A stretch of 64,000 nucleotides of DNA. It comes from Cryptomeria japonica. Its lineage: Eukaryota; Streptophyta; Pinopsida; Cupressales; Cupressaceae. Under the pieces are notes generated by a model that saw nothing but the letters and a program-made list of their open reading frames with translations, did no database searches and had not been told where the DNA came from. The position numbers and the translations under genes were made by a program. Where the stretch lies: contig NC_081407.1 of NCBI RefSeq assembly GCF_030272615.1, positions 433,588,730 through 433,652,729 on the forward strand, written 5' to 3'. This document shows positions 12,915 to 24,699 of this stretch, in pieces (the stretch's first letter is position 1; each line of letters begins with the position of its first letter).

Positions 12915-14100
12915 TACAGCTAAGCAAGATTTTTTGATGAAAGTTTAATTGAGTTCATAGCCATTTAGCATCTTGATAATGTAATAGATGACTCTTTCCT
13001 TTCCTGTTGAGTCCTCTTGTGCTAGTAATGCCCCCCAGTGATACTTACGTTGATGATATGTAGAGGATGAGTGGCTTTCATGCTATTGGTGGTACTAAAA
13101 CAGGTGGATTCATGAGATATTGGTTTAGCTGATGGAATTATTCTGTACACTTGTCCTCCCATCTGAAAGGTACATAATTATGAAGTAGATGGTTGAATGG
13201 GAGACATTTGTCCACCAATTGAGCAATGAACCATCTGATAGATTGTAGCCTGCCTTGAAGAGATCATAGCTGACTAATGTTCCTTGGAGGTGGCATTTCC
13301 ATGATAGCCTGAATCTTTGCTGGATCCACCTTGATGCCTTTTTTTGATACAATGTAGCCCAAGAATTTTTCTAGATGTGAACCCGAAAACAAAATTTTTA
13401 GGATTCAATCTGACATTGAATTGCTCTAGTCATTAAAAGATTTTATCTAGGATGTCCAGGTGTTCTTCTCTTGTGAATGATTTGGATAGAAAGTCATCTA
13501 CATAATCTTCCATAAAAGTATGCATCATGTCATGGAAGATAGTTGTCATTGCTCTCTGATAGGCTGTACCAGCATTTTTCAAGCCAAAAGGCATGACGTT
13601 CCAATAGTATGTACCCCATGGACATGTGAAGGTCTTTTTATCTTGATCTTCTAGAGTTATCTTCATTTGGTTGTAGCCAGAAAAACCATCCATGAGGGAT
13701 AACATACCATGTCCTACTATTAGGTCAACAATAGTGTCAATGCTTGGTAAAGGAAAGTCACCCTTCAGACAAGCCTTGTTGAGATCCCCAAAGTCTATAG
13801 AAATCTCGATGCTTTTATCTGGTTTAGAGATTGACACAATGTTAGAAATCCATTCCGCATAATCAATGGGTCGAATGAATCCTACATCAAGTAACTTCTT
13901 CAAATCCGCTTTGACCAATATGGCGACATGTGGGTTCATCTTCCTTAATTTTTGTTTGACAGGTTTAGCTCTAGGAGCGATGGACAAGTGATGCATGATG
14001 AGATTTGGATCTATCCCTGGCATGTCTGCATAAGACCAAGAAAAGTTGATATGCTTCTCCTTGAAGAATTTGACAAAGTCAGGTTTTCATTTTTCTGTTA
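12915..14100 (-). pseudogene. Element A reverse transcriptase and RNase H start
   Basis: The 196-codon frame at 13433-14023 is a gypsy RT: KLLDVGFIRPI, SLMDGFSGYNQMKI, GTYYWNVMPFGLKNAG, and an intact YVDD catalytic box in EDYVDDFLSKS. It closely matches the RT of B. Downstream, 12915-13432 holds the RT thumb and RNase H start in several frames with stops. The preserved palm contrasts with the damaged YVDD boxes of B, C and D. Confidence 0.88.
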
Positions 14101-15256
14101 GTGATTCCGCCAGATGTATGGTTCTTTCTATTGCTTCAGTGTTGATATTTATTGATTGAGTTGGATATATCAAGATGGGTGATCTCTCCTAGTAATGTTC
14201 AGGAAGAGTGTCAAGTATCTCATCTTCAAGAACCTCAAAGAGGTTTTCACCATCAAATACGTCCTTTGTTTTTACTTTTTTTGTGATCTAATATTGCCAT
14301 TAGATGGTTTTCCCCATTAGATTGATTTTTGATTTTGTTCATTTTGCAACTGAGAGACTTGGCACTCCCCTGATTGCAGATATCGTTATATGGTTTGCTG
14401 GTGGAGCATGTTTAAGGTTTGAATGAGCAGAGGTATTGAACAATGGCCTCATAATCTTGGAATATTGGTATATCATTGTGCTTAGGTTCTTCCCAGTATG
14501 TAAGGTCAGGATATATGAGAGGTAGGGAATCATTTGGTAGGTTAAGATCTACCGCTGTAAGATTCATGATAGAGATATTGTCACAGTTATCCATAGCATG
14601 GGTGAGGTCAATAACAGTCTCAAGGTTTTTGATGGTACTCTCATCGATATTGCCTATTTTGTATTGAAGCTGTACGTTCTCACTAGCCTCATAGATATGT
14701 TGTGGTCTGAATTCAAACGATCTAGATCTTGAGCCTTGTCCCTCATAAGGAATGGGTGTATAGGTGGGGATTGTATCCACCTCAATATCCTCAGTGATAT
14801 CCAAATAAGTGTCCCATTCATACTTATTGGAATCTGTTTCAGAATCACTATCCAAGGTTACCCCACTAAATCAGACAAGAATGTTGTATGGCGAAAAGAG
14901 CTCACTGATAATCGATACAAGTTGGGTGGCTTGTGATGATTCAAGATCTGTGCTTATTTTTACTCTTTGGATTTTATCATACACAGTCTCCCTTCTTTGA
15001 GTAGCAATCTCCTCATGTTGTGGCTCAAATTCAGTTTGATCAGGTTCCTGTACATGATGTACTTTTTTATAAGGAGCCTCCTCTCTTTGGATAGTGAGTT
15101 CTTCTTGTCGCTTCTCATTTTCTTCATGTTGTTGTTCTTTTCTTGTCTTTTCAGCTGCTTGGTGTAGCACCTCTTGCCAGGATTCTTCATTTTGTGTTAC
15201 CTTTTCTCTCCATCAGGGTTTTTATGGATGATCTCGCTTTTGCACAGGTTGAACAT
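14101..15256 (-). pseudogene. Element A protease-RT linker, unknown domain and coiled coil
   Basis: Two open pieces lie between the G-patch segment and RT. 14871-15170 is a 99-codon, very charged stretch rich in E, K, Q and R, likely coiled coil. 14412-14855 is a 147-codon acidic piece containing LIYPDLTYW. Element B has a corresponding piece (about 32300-32700) containing IIHPDLINW, so the linker is shared between families. I do not recognise the domain. Confidence 0.6.
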
Positions 15257-15398
15257 GCTGACCATACCCAAGTCTTGATTTGTCTTTTGCAAGTTGTGAA
15301 TGAGGTTGTATGGGTTCTAGGATGCCCTCTTGATGCTTTTCAATAGGTCCTTTTTATTTGTATCCCATTCCTTGCATGAATCTTAATGCATTTCCATA
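15257..15398 (-). pseudogene. Element A: G-patch-like segment
   Basis: The minus-strand frame reads YGNALRFMQGMGYK, stop, then EGILEPIQP and SRLGYG. This follows the G-patch pattern (a small residue, then MGY/W, then a glycine-rich stretch, then EP-I/L-P and GLGY). The matching segment in B is better preserved. G-patches bind RNA or helicase partners in other proteins. One stop codon interrupts this copy. Confidence 0.6.
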
Positions 15399-16474
15399 CT
15401 TCTATGTGGGAACGACCACTTCTAAGGCAACTGCTCTTATTTCTTCCTCATCCTTGTATAGCCAGCTGAGGATGTCCTTCTCTTCTGATTCTTCAGCTAA
15501 TGTGCCGATTTTGATAAATTTACCATCAAACTTCTTAATGGGTTGTGATGCTTGGTGTCTTGATGTGGAAGGTTGTTTGTGAGATTTTGGCAAAGTTGGC
15601 AACTTAGATAGACATAGGGGTTCAAAAGACTATTCCCCATGCGTTGGTCCTTTATCTTCATCTTCTTCTCAAAGTTTATGGACAATGACTTGAGTTTTTC
15701 TTGATTGTTGGATGATGAGGAAGATTGGGCCTCCCTGTTGTGTGGAACCAGAACATTTTGAGTTGCCCCCATAACGTTGCAGTACTGAAAGGGGTTAGTG
15801 TCTACTGATATTGAAATCTCTTATCCATTGTAGGAGAACTTGAGACATTGATGGTACATGGAAGGTACCACTTGCATTTCATGGATCCAAGGATGACCCA
15901 AGAGTATGTTGTATGTCAAGTCTATGTCAAAGACTTGTCACATTGTGTCTCTTTGCACAGGTCCTACCTGAATGGGTAGTACCACTGTTCCTTCAGATGA
16001 CCTTTCTTCATCATCATAGGCTTTGATAGTGATCTTGTTTTTGGGGTCAATAGCTTGCTCAGAGAAACCCAATGCATGGATAAGCTTTAAGGTACATATA
16101 TTGAGACCAACCCCTCCATCTATTAGCACTCTTTTTACCCGATGTTTGTATACTGGGACTTTGATATGGAGTAGGGTGTTATGTAGATGACTCAAGGAGA
16201 CGATATCGTGTTATGAGAAAGATACGTTATATGCCACCATGGCTTGGAATAGATTGATATCCAGATTGTTCATAACTGTTGTTTCTACAAGAGCTTGCTC
16301 CAAGACATCCTTATGCTTTGGTGAGAGTTTAAGCAACTCAAGTATTGATATCTGAGTGGGTGTCCTTTGCAGTTGGTCGACCAAGTTATATTGAGTCTTG
16401 GGGATAGTTGTTGCTTTAGATGTGTTCCCCTTCAAGACATATTTCTGAGACCTCATTGTCACATTTTCCAGCAC
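15399..16474 (-). pseudogene. Element A aspartic protease and flanks
   Basis: The 15938-16195 frame has the protease active-site box VLIDGGVGLNICTL, with its flap region KITIKAYDDEERSSEGTVVLP. 16211-16474 is the upstream segment (YNLVDQLQRTPTQISILELL) and matches the start of the B protease frame at 30747. 15399-15937 continues towards the G-patch, with KDILSWLYKDEEE matching EDLAEWIYKD in B. Frames are broken by stops. Confidence 0.8.
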
Positions 16475-16480
16475 ATGTTC

Positions 16481-18341
16481 TTATATATCTTTGATCTTTA
16501 TGACATTTACTTTATTGTCGCACGTTGATATGTGATTTATGACATTTTTTGTATATGTGATTGATGCAAGCTCCTTTGCTGTTGTTTGATGTTGATGCTC
16601 CTCCCTTGTCATAATTAGGAAGAGGATTTTTGAAAGCCTCATGATCATCATTGGTTTTATGACCATCGATCATTATGTCTCCCTTATCTATCATATCTTG
16701 AACTAGGTTTTTCAACCTCATACAATCATTTGTTCTATGCCCCTTGTTTCGATGATAATCACAATTATGTGAGTCATTCCACCATGGTGGTTTGACTTGG
16801 GGTTCAAAGTTGCTTATGACTGGTAATGTGATAATCTTGTTTGCCAATAGTTCTTGAAATGTAGATTCCAGGGTTTGTCCCAATGGTGTATACGTTCTTC
16901 GATATGGGGGAGGTGGAGGTTAGTGTTACCCCCTTGGTTATTTTTATTCCCCAGATTGTTGTTGTTATTCCCTCGATAGTTATTATTTCCTTGGTTGTTG
17001 TTGTTGTTGTTTCCTTCATTGGGAGTCCATTGATAATTGTGGTGCCTTGATAATTGGCACTTGTTTGGTTATTATTGGGTGGTGTGTTACCTGATAAAGT
17101 CAACATTGGTTGTTTAGACTTTACATTGTTGGGACCAACTATACCATCATTAAAAATATTTTTGTTTCTAGTCCAAAATCTTGACTTGTCTAAGTTGTTG
17201 TTGTTATATTGATTTCTATAGGTGTTATTTCTTGATCAACTAACACCTTCCTTAGAGAATTTTAAGGTCTCCTTTTTGATTGAGGATTCCTCTACTTGGA
17301 TACCATTCTCTATCAATTTTGTAAAAGTAGGTAGACACTGTAGTTTGAGTTGATAACTCATTCCATCATTTAAACTGTCTATGAAGATTTCCATCTTTTC
17401 CTTTTCAGGTACATCTCGTGGGTACCTTGAGACCATACGTCTCCATCATTGTAAGGATACCATGAATGTTTCATTGGTCTTTTGCTTCGTATTGCATATG
17501 TCAAGCATGGTAACCTCATGTTGGATATTGTAGGAGTATTGTGTGATGAATTTATTCACCAACTCATCAAATGATTTGATGCGAGGTGTGAGGTTTGACA
17601 ACCACTCCATTGTTTGCCCTCCCAAACTTCTTGGGAATAGCCTCATCATGTATGTATCATTATGAGAAAACTCTAAGCTCATAGTACAAAATTGCTTGAC
17701 GTGATCACGGAGATCACTCTTACCATTGTATTTATCATACTTTGGTATATATAAATTTGGTGGGAAAGGTATCATGTTTACCCTCCTATCAAAAGGGTAA
17801 GGACAAATGTCCTCCAAAGAATACCTCATCATATACCCTTGTTGCATATCTTGCATTTGTCATTGGAGTGCTTGAAGTTGTTGTGTAATATTAGCTAGGG
17901 GAACATTTTCTTCATTTGACCTTCGATGATGGGCATCTCCTTGTTCACTAACATTGTCATAATTATGAGTATCATCTCAGTTGCGGGTGTTGTCTTAATC
18001 ATGTGTGTCCTCTCCTCTCAAATGCTCTTGATTCTGAATATTATAGGTGTAGGTCCTTGACCTTGTTCTTGGGATTCTTTCATTCCTTGAATTTTCTATT
18101 TTAAAGTCCACATGCATCATGACTCCTTTGCTATTTAACATTAGGAGTTATTATAAGCCTTTCCATGAGCTTTTGGAAGGTGATGATTTGTTGGCATTGT
18201 TGGATGAGTTCCTTAGTGATTTCTGCTTCTTCCATATTTGCGTATTTGTCAAAAGGATTAGATTCCCTACGACTCATGCTAGATTTTGGTTTGGGATCCA
18301 ATTGTTTGCCTTTTCGAGATTGAGTGCCAGCGGACATCAAT
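16481..18341 (-). pseudogene. Element A gag
   Basis: The start codon chosen is the ATG at 18341, within a TGATG that overlaps the stop of the upstream ORF. The N-terminal piece runs to 18131. The capsid-like region at 17446-17856 has DICPYPFDRRVNMIPFPP, DLRDHVKQF and LFPRSLGGQTMEWL. 17236-17436 continues with EKMEIFIDSLNDGMSY. An Asn-rich stretch precedes a zinc knuckle, CDYHRNKGHRTNDC (C-H-H-C; the second Cys is His, as in other Tat gags), in 16512-16883. Frames change several times. Confidence 0.82.
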
Positions 18342-18717
18342 ATATTTCTATAATAGTGAATTCCTCCTCTTCTAACGGGGTTCTTGGTGGAGTTGGTGGC
18401 TCAAGATAAGCCTCATTTCAAGTGATGTAATTTCTTGGAAATAAGGTGGGATTGATCTTTCCCTCGGTGTTAAGGTGTTTATCGAATGCTACTTTCTGAA
18501 TGTAAGTCCTACTTCTCAAAGGTTCTTTGTCAAACTCATTAGATTTTCCTTGAAGGTACAATCACATATGACACAAGAAAATGCGATGTGATGTAAAGAG
18601 TTGATGGTTGATGTAGAGAAACTTTCTCCTCTTGATAAGTGCCCTAGGACTAGGTTGAGTCTTCTTCAACGTAGTCTTTTGCCGAAGGCTTGTTCTCAAA
18701 ATATGGGGAGTGGTCAT
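18337..18717 (-). pseudogene. ORF1 of element A (pre-gag basic ORF)
   Basis: A 126-codon frame from ATG at 18717 to TGA at 18339-18337, interrupted by one TGA at the position of an arginine in E, an expected C-to-T change of CGA. It aligns along its length with 63539-63922 in E and 25395-25693 in B. Shared blocks are HILR, LIKRRKF, SHR-IFL, LYLQGKSNEFDKEPL and GKINPTLFP, with an acidic PPTP...EEEEF tail. The N-terminal half is very basic and the end is acidic. Its stop overlaps the gag ATG (TGATG). No family is recognised. Confidence 0.75.
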
Positions 18718-20454
18718 ACACATGGTCTAAGAGTGTTGATGTTGATGGTTGATATGGATACTTCATTTCTAATACTCAAGCTTATTAAGTCTAATAGAGG
18801 GTTTGTTTGATAGGCCCCTATGACAAAGTGCATCAAATGATATGGATAAAGTCTCCTGATATGGAAACTTGATTTGACTAACTTGAATACCTAGCTAGGT
18901 ATTGTTGTTGAGATAGTTGGATGATAAACTCTTGATCACTTGGTTTTGATACTCCTCTATATTGGTTGGATGGAAATGTTTCCTAAAGATAGTTGAAACG
19001 TTGATAACCACCTCCAAAGGTGTTTGGTTGGATTTGAAAATTTCTTTTACTTATGATCTCTCTTTGTTTTGAAATTATTTTTGAGCTTGATTGTTGGATA
19101 TTTTTGCAAGATATTTTAGCATTTATGACAAGAATACATATCACACATGAAGACAATGGTCATCCTAATGCTAAACATGGAGTCTATGTTCTTTTGAGGA
19201 TGTGTTCAAATCCCCGATGTTTTCACTAGTTTGGATGCAAATAAGACACACCAAGTAGACTCTTTATTCAAAGGTCATTGACAATGTCATAGCCCACTAG
19301 TCTCGATACTCCATCAGCTCAAACAACCTTGTCACCCCCTAGAGGGCACCCATTTTTTTGCCTTTTTCTAGAAATTAACCCAAAGTGAATTGCTTCACAA
19401 TTGAGTAGTTATCTTGGGAGATATATGGTGAATAATCTTGGGGGTGCATTATTCCCCACCCTTGCACTATGATATTGCCAATGTATGACAACTGACTCAA
19501 CTCAAAGATTCTACTTCTATGGTTGGTAGTAAATATTCTGTTTGGTGCGACAAATGATAAACTCAATCAAGAGGCTTCCCAACCTTTAAAACAAATGATT
19601 TTCACATCACAAGGATACTAGGGGAAGGCTATCAAATACACACTTCCGTTGGAGGGGATTTTCATTAGTCTCCACATTTGATTATAGTGGGTTGGTAAAC
19701 TTGGTGATAAAGTCGTTGCCCACTTCGGTCATTCTCTTCTCACTAGCCCCCTCAAGGATTCAGGAAGACAGGCCTTCTAAAGGATTTCATTTGCTTGAAA
19801 GTAAAAAAAGCATGAAAAAGAGTGGGTTTGGATTTTTGGTCACCCAATTAAGGGGAGAGCATATACCTACCACTTTCGAGACACATAATACAAGTGTTAT
19901 TTTTACCCTTTCATAGCAATGTGATCTATCCTCATATTTGGAGATGTTGCTCCAACAAGCATGGTGTTTATTTTAGTCCCACATAGAAATTTGTTTTCTA
20001 ACTAGGAATGGAAATCCTGGTCAACAAAATGAAAGCACATTGCTTGAAAGTAAATCACTTTGTAAGAAATGGACAAGTTGATTTTTCTTTTTAATCTTGC
20101 AAGAAAATGTGGATTGTTCTTTTTACCTTTTGCAAGAAAATTGAAAATTTGCTTGATCTTTTTAAGCACCAAAATAAGGTGTTTTCCCCTAATCTTGCAA
20201 GAAAGAAAAGTGTTTGATTTGTTGTTCTTTTTACCTTGCAATGAGATTGGTTTTAAGCCCAAGGAAAAATGTAGTTGATTTTAATCCCAAAAGAAAGACG
20301 AGGTTCTTTTTAATCCAAAGGTAAAATGAGTTCTTTTATCCAACTTTAAAAAGCTAGAAAGAAATCACAAATCCTAATTCTAACTCCTCCAACCTGCAAG
20401 AAACTGTTAAAACTTGCAAGAAAAGAAGTTATTGAAAAATCAAAACCTTTGGTG

Positions 20455-20468
20455 GGCTTGCACAAGCC
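20455..20468 (-). promoter_or_regulatory. Conserved leader hairpin in A
   Basis: On the minus strand GGCTTGTGCAAGCC forms a perfect short stem-loop. B (24022-24035) and E (62071-62084) have the same stem with different loop bases, at the same place downstream of the AGCGC array. Function unknown; a packaging or translation signal is possible. Confidence 0.5.
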
Positions 20469-20527
20469 TAAATTCAAAATTTGGTTACAAATTTGCCACT
20501 TTGTCTCATATGCGCGAAAACAGAGAT

Positions 20528-20635
20528 CAGATGCGCTAATCTAAATGTGCTAAAAGACATGTTAAATGCGCTACAAAATCTACCATATGCACTAAAATAA
20601 CTGCTATATGCACTGGAAAAACTGTCAAATGCGCT
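20528..20635 (-). repeat. AGCGC-type motif array in A leader
   Basis: Six copies of a 10-bp motif, best AGCGCATTTA/G on the minus strand. Their plus-strand left ends are at 20528, 20542, 20563, 20584, 20604 and 20626, mostly 20-22 bp apart with unrelated spacers. It occupies the same place as the arrays of B and E, which have AGCGCTATTG. Confidence 0.75.
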
Positions 20636-20699
20636 AAATTGTGGTCTAGGTGTGAACCTGCGAAAAAAATCTTAGAAATTTTGAGATTTCAGGGGTCTA

Positions 20700-20717
20700 G
20701 CACCACGGTGGGCGCTA
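20700..20717 (-). other. Primer-binding site of element A (tRNA-Lys type)
   Basis: On the minus strand, 5 nt inside the LTR, TAGCGCCCACCGTGGTGC matches, at 16 of 18 positions, the complement of the plant lysine tRNA 3' end as I recall it (ending ...CCCCACGGTGGGCG plus CCA). Confidence 0.65.
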
Positions 20718-20722
20718 ATTGA

Positions 20723-22120
20723 TGTATGTCAGAAATGTGGTATCAACCTGCAAGAGGGGAAAATATCTCAAACATACACATGAAACATTGCATTAGAGTT
20801 AGAAATCACAAAATAAGTAAGTGAACCAAAAACTCTCCAAATCAATCCATGCTCCTCTATCCCTAAAGATCTTCAAGATTCAAGGTGGCCCTTACTTGGA
20901 AGAGCACTTGATCTCTTAGATGACAACCAAGAGAACGAGATTTTAATGATGAGTCTAGGATCAAAATGGATGCAACTGAGATCCTAGTGAATGGTGAGAT
21001 GATGGATGGAAAATAAGGATGCAAGATGCAAAACTAGATATGATCAAGATGACGAAGATAAGATGAAGCTATGTTAATTGCAAATTGAAGATTAAGATGA
21101 ACTAAGTAAGATAGATGAAGATGAAAACTAAGTAATTGATATGAAATTGAGATAACTAAAATGACCTAAAGCATGATGCAAATGCTAAGTGCTATAATGT
21201 TAATGCTTGAAGACTTGGATGCTTGAAGGTGACCAATGAGCTCCTCTGTTAACGTGCAAAAGAGTATAATTTTGATGCACAAGATTGGAGATTTTTAAAT
21301 TGAAGAAATGAGCTCTATTTATAGGCAAAATAGAGAAATAGATGGTTGAGATTGAGTAATCTCAACAAGGGCTAGGATTGAAAATTATCAATCCATGGGA
21401 AAGATTCAATCCAATCCCAAGTCGACAAATGTCACCTTGAGAGGGCTTGAGAGGATTCTAAACAAGCATTAGATTCTAAGCAAGCAATTAGGGATAACCT
21501 CAAGGAGTGACATCATTGGATAATGTCATTAACTAGGGAGGCATGCTATTACCCAAGAGGTAAACTCTTGTGCAACATGGGAAAATGGTTAAAGGGAAAA
21601 CCATCATGGCTAAGGGGTGTGGGCTTGTAAGAGGCATTAAATGCCTTTTGAAGACTTTGGAGGTTAACTTGCCCAAAGAGGAAAACCACTAGTGGTTTAT
21701 GTAAGAGCCTTACAAGTTTTGAAGACTCAACAAGTTAAGTTGTTGAAATAGATAAAGTCTTGAATGCATTTTGAAGACTTTCTTCCAAATTTGGAGAAGT
21801 GACTCCCCCAAATTTAGGGAAACAACATGATTAGGAGATTAGACATGATTAGGATGGGATTAGGAGGCTTATAGAAGGATGATTATGGAGGCAATTGGGA
21901 GATGTAGGAGAATGCAAGTGGGTGAGGAAAATAGGAGTTTTAGTTAAATTAAAATGATTTAATTTAGCCAAAAGGAATGTAACTTGCATTTGTAGGATTT
22001 TGCAAGTGGGAGGACTATTCACAAATAAATAATAATTTATTTATTTGTAAATTGGATTTTTAATTAAATGTGAATATGATCAAAAGGGGGAAAAGGGATT
22101 TTAATCAAATAAATAAGATT
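20723..22120 (-). repeat. 5' LTR of element A, proximal part
   Basis: Starts TGTATGTC at 20723 and is cut at 22120 by element B. The remaining 217 bp are at 38869-39085. The AGATT duplication (22116-22120 and 38864-38868) proves continuity. Contains the minus-strand TATA box at 21313-21325. Confidence 0.9.
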
Positions 22121-23561
22121 TGTAGTCACATAAATCTATCCACTTAATTAGATGAATATTTAATATTTATTTGATTATTTAACCATCAATAAGTAGTTAA
22201 TTAAATTAATATTTAATTAATTCATTCTCAACCTCTTCTCCTATTAATTAAATAAATTATTCAATTTATTTAAATTAATTCATTAAGTAACACTCTAAAT
22301 CAATTAAATGAATAAAGCACATTTATTTAATTTAACCCCCTTTCCTCCTTTAAATAAATAATAAAATATTTATTTAAATCCCTAAACTACCCCCCCACTT
22401 GCATTCTCCTACAAATACAAGTTGCACCTATTTAGTTGAAATAATGAATTTTATTTCAATTAAAATCCTATTTTCTCTCACCCACTTGCTCTTCTAACCC
22501 ATTCTAGACTCTTCTAACCATTCTAAATTAGCCTAATCCCATCCCCTAATTATTGTCACATTCCTAAGCAACTTGGAGTCACTTCTCAAAGCCTCAAAGT
22601 CTTTGAAAAGCATTAAAGGCTTTATGTCTTGAACAAGTTAACCCCTAAAGTCTTCCAAACCATTAATGGTTCTTACATAACCATTTATAGGTCTTACATG
22701 ACCATTAATGGTTAAACTCAAGTCACCCACATGGTTAGAGACTTTCCCTCTAACTCAACCCCCATCTAACTCACGTGTCTCTTCAAGCATTCATTGCTTT
22801 GACCATGGTTATCCCCACTAACTCTTGCACAAGAGTTTATCCATTGGATAAAGGCATTATTCATTGGATAAAAGCTTTACTCATTCAAATCAAGGCTAAC
22901 CTTACTTCCTAAGGTAACCCTCATGTCATCTCAAGCATTTAATGCTTCTTCCCTCTTGTCTCAAGCCATCTCATGTTGACATTTGTCATCCTGGGATTGG
23001 GTTGAAAGCCCTCACATGGATCATAAACCCATCAATCTTGACCCTTGTTGAGATTACTCAATCTCAACCATCCATTGCCCCATTTTTCCTATAAATAGAG
23101 CCCATTCCTTCTCCAAAAAGATCCAGAAATCTTGTATGCATCAAACTTATACCAAATTTGAGAGAGCATCTAGGAGCACTTTTCTTTGTTATTTTGGATA
23201 AAATTAACATAGATTAATTAGATACTTTCTCATGTTTAGCTTGCATTTTCATAATTAGTCATTTTTCATAATCTTGAAGCTCTATAAGACATCCATAGTA
23301 GTGCAAAAATTTGAGGGCTACACTCATGTGAAACATGGAGAGGAGAGGAACAAGGGAGGAGCAACTATGAGCATTTTGGAGAGCATTTGGGAGGGTTTAG
23401 TGTCTTTCCTCTATTTTTTTGTGCTTTCTATAATCTATTTGATATCTCTCTTGATATGCATGCTTAGGATTGTAGTTTCATTCTTATTTCATTTCTGATT
23501 GATACTAACAACACTAACACTTTGAATCTTGTGTTTCTAACATCCTTTTTGCAGTGGATCA
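22121..23561 (+). repeat. 5' LTR of element B
   Basis: Starts TGTAGTCACATAAATC, ends GCAGTGGATCA; 1441 bp. A TATA box is at 23089-23100. The first third is made of AATTAA-rich sequence. Near the end an open frame (23274-23498) encodes a short hydrophobic peptide that is also visible in the other LTRs of this family. Confidence 0.92.
23089..23100 (+). promoter_or_regulatory. TATA box of element B 5' LTR
   Basis: CTATAAATAGAG, identical in the 3' LTR (38396-38407) and in E (61192-61203). The inferred transcription start is about 30 bp downstream. Confidence 0.7.
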
Positions 23562-23563
23562 TT

Positions 23564-23604
23564 TGGTGAACCTGATGTTAATCGAACATGCAACCTTTTG
23601 ATCA
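23564..23604 (+). other. Primer-binding site of B, tRNA-Trp type, extended
   Basis: Two bases after the LTR. TGGTGAACC starts a 41-nt stretch that corresponds to the complement of tRNA-Trp with six mismatches, four of them C-to-T changes. E has the same stretch without mismatches. Confidence 0.75.
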
Positions 23605-23660
23605 AAACAAACTAACATTTTTGTGAAAATTGCCAAATTGCCACACACAGGTTACGCTTT

Positions 23661-23973
23661 AGCGCTATTGAACACGTTTTAGCGCCTTTGATAGTTGAGG
23701 ATTTAGTGCTTTTGTCAGATTTCTGGTGCTTCTGTCTGAGAAGTAGCACCTTTGTCTGAGTTATAGTGCTATTGTTAGTTAAATAACACTACTGTAACTC
23801 TTTTAGTGCGGTTGTGCTCTCTGTCTGACAAAGATTTCATTTTGTTTGATAATTTTATATAGCGCTTTTCTCCATCTTGTAGCATTGTTGTTGTTCTTTT
23901 AGCGCCTTTGTTAGTTTTTTAGTGCATTTGTATTAAAGTAGCACTTATGTGTTTACACAGAGTAGTGATTTTG
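23661..23973 (+). repeat. Phased AGCGC motif array in B leader
   Basis: About 14 copies of a decayed AGCGCTATTG motif, starting at 23661, 23681, 23705, 23725, 23745, 23765, 23785, 23805, 23861, 23881, 23901, 23921, 23940 and 23964. Most intervals are exactly 20 bp. The first eight positions correspond one for one with those in E, including the single 24-bp step. Many CG dinucleotides in the core have become TG or CA. Confidence 0.88.
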
Positions 23974-24021
23974 TATCAAAGAGTTAAAAAAAATATTGTG
24001 TAACCAAAAATTAAAATTTTA

Positions 24022-24080
24022 GGCTTGTAGAAGCCCACCAAAAACCTTCTTTTCACTAACTATTGTCCTTTCTTGTGCAG
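24022..24080 (+). promoter_or_regulatory. Leader hairpin and splice-acceptor-like tract in B
   Basis: GGCTTGTAGAAGCC (24022-24035) forms the conserved stem. It is followed by CACTAAC and a pyrimidine tract ending TTTCTTGTGCAG at 24080, which looks like a branch site and 3' splice site. A and E have the same arrangement. Confidence 0.45.
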
Positions 24081-24699
24081 GTTTTTGCTAACTTCTTGTT
24101 TTGTAGGATTCAAGGAGTTAGGGATTTAGAAGGTTTATTTTCTTATTTTCTTTCTTTCTAAACTTTGCTTTTAAAGTTGGATTTAAAAATAATTCACTTT
24201 ACTTTTTTGGTTTAAAATCAACTTCATCTTTCCTTTTGGACTAAAATAAAAAAATTCAATTTGGGCTTAAAAGGAATTTCACTTTGCAAAGTTAAAAAGA
24301 ACCACAAAATCAAACAAACAAATTTGTTTTCTTGCAAGTTAGGGACACACTTTCATTTTGGGTTTAAAATAAACAAACAACTTTCATTTCTTGCAAGGTT
24401 AAAAATTCACAATCAACTCTTTATTTTGCAAAGTTAAAAAGAACAAACAACTTGTCCATTTTGTTTGCAAACTCGCTTTTACTTTGAGCAGCGTGCTTTC
24501 AATTTTGTTGACCAGGATTTTTCAATTTCCTAGTTAGCAAACAAATTGCCTTGTGAGGTTAAAAAATAACACCATGGTTGTTGGAGAAAAATCTCCTAAT
24601 AGCATATAGATCACATTGCGATAAATCAGTTAAAAAGAACAATTGTTTTCAGTGTTTGGCACACTTGTGTGAAAATCTGTAGAGTGGTCCCACTTCTAA

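Larger units (their letters stand above)
18718..20699 (-). other. 5' leader of element A
   Basis: About 2 kb of untranslated leader between the primer-binding site and ORF1. It contains the AGCGC-type array (20528-20635), a GGCTT/AAGCC hairpin (20455-20468), a splice-acceptor-like tract (about 20393-20420) and a GTGAGA segment (near 19740) that corresponds to GTGAGAG in B and E. The short open frames here have no support. Confidence 0.7.
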
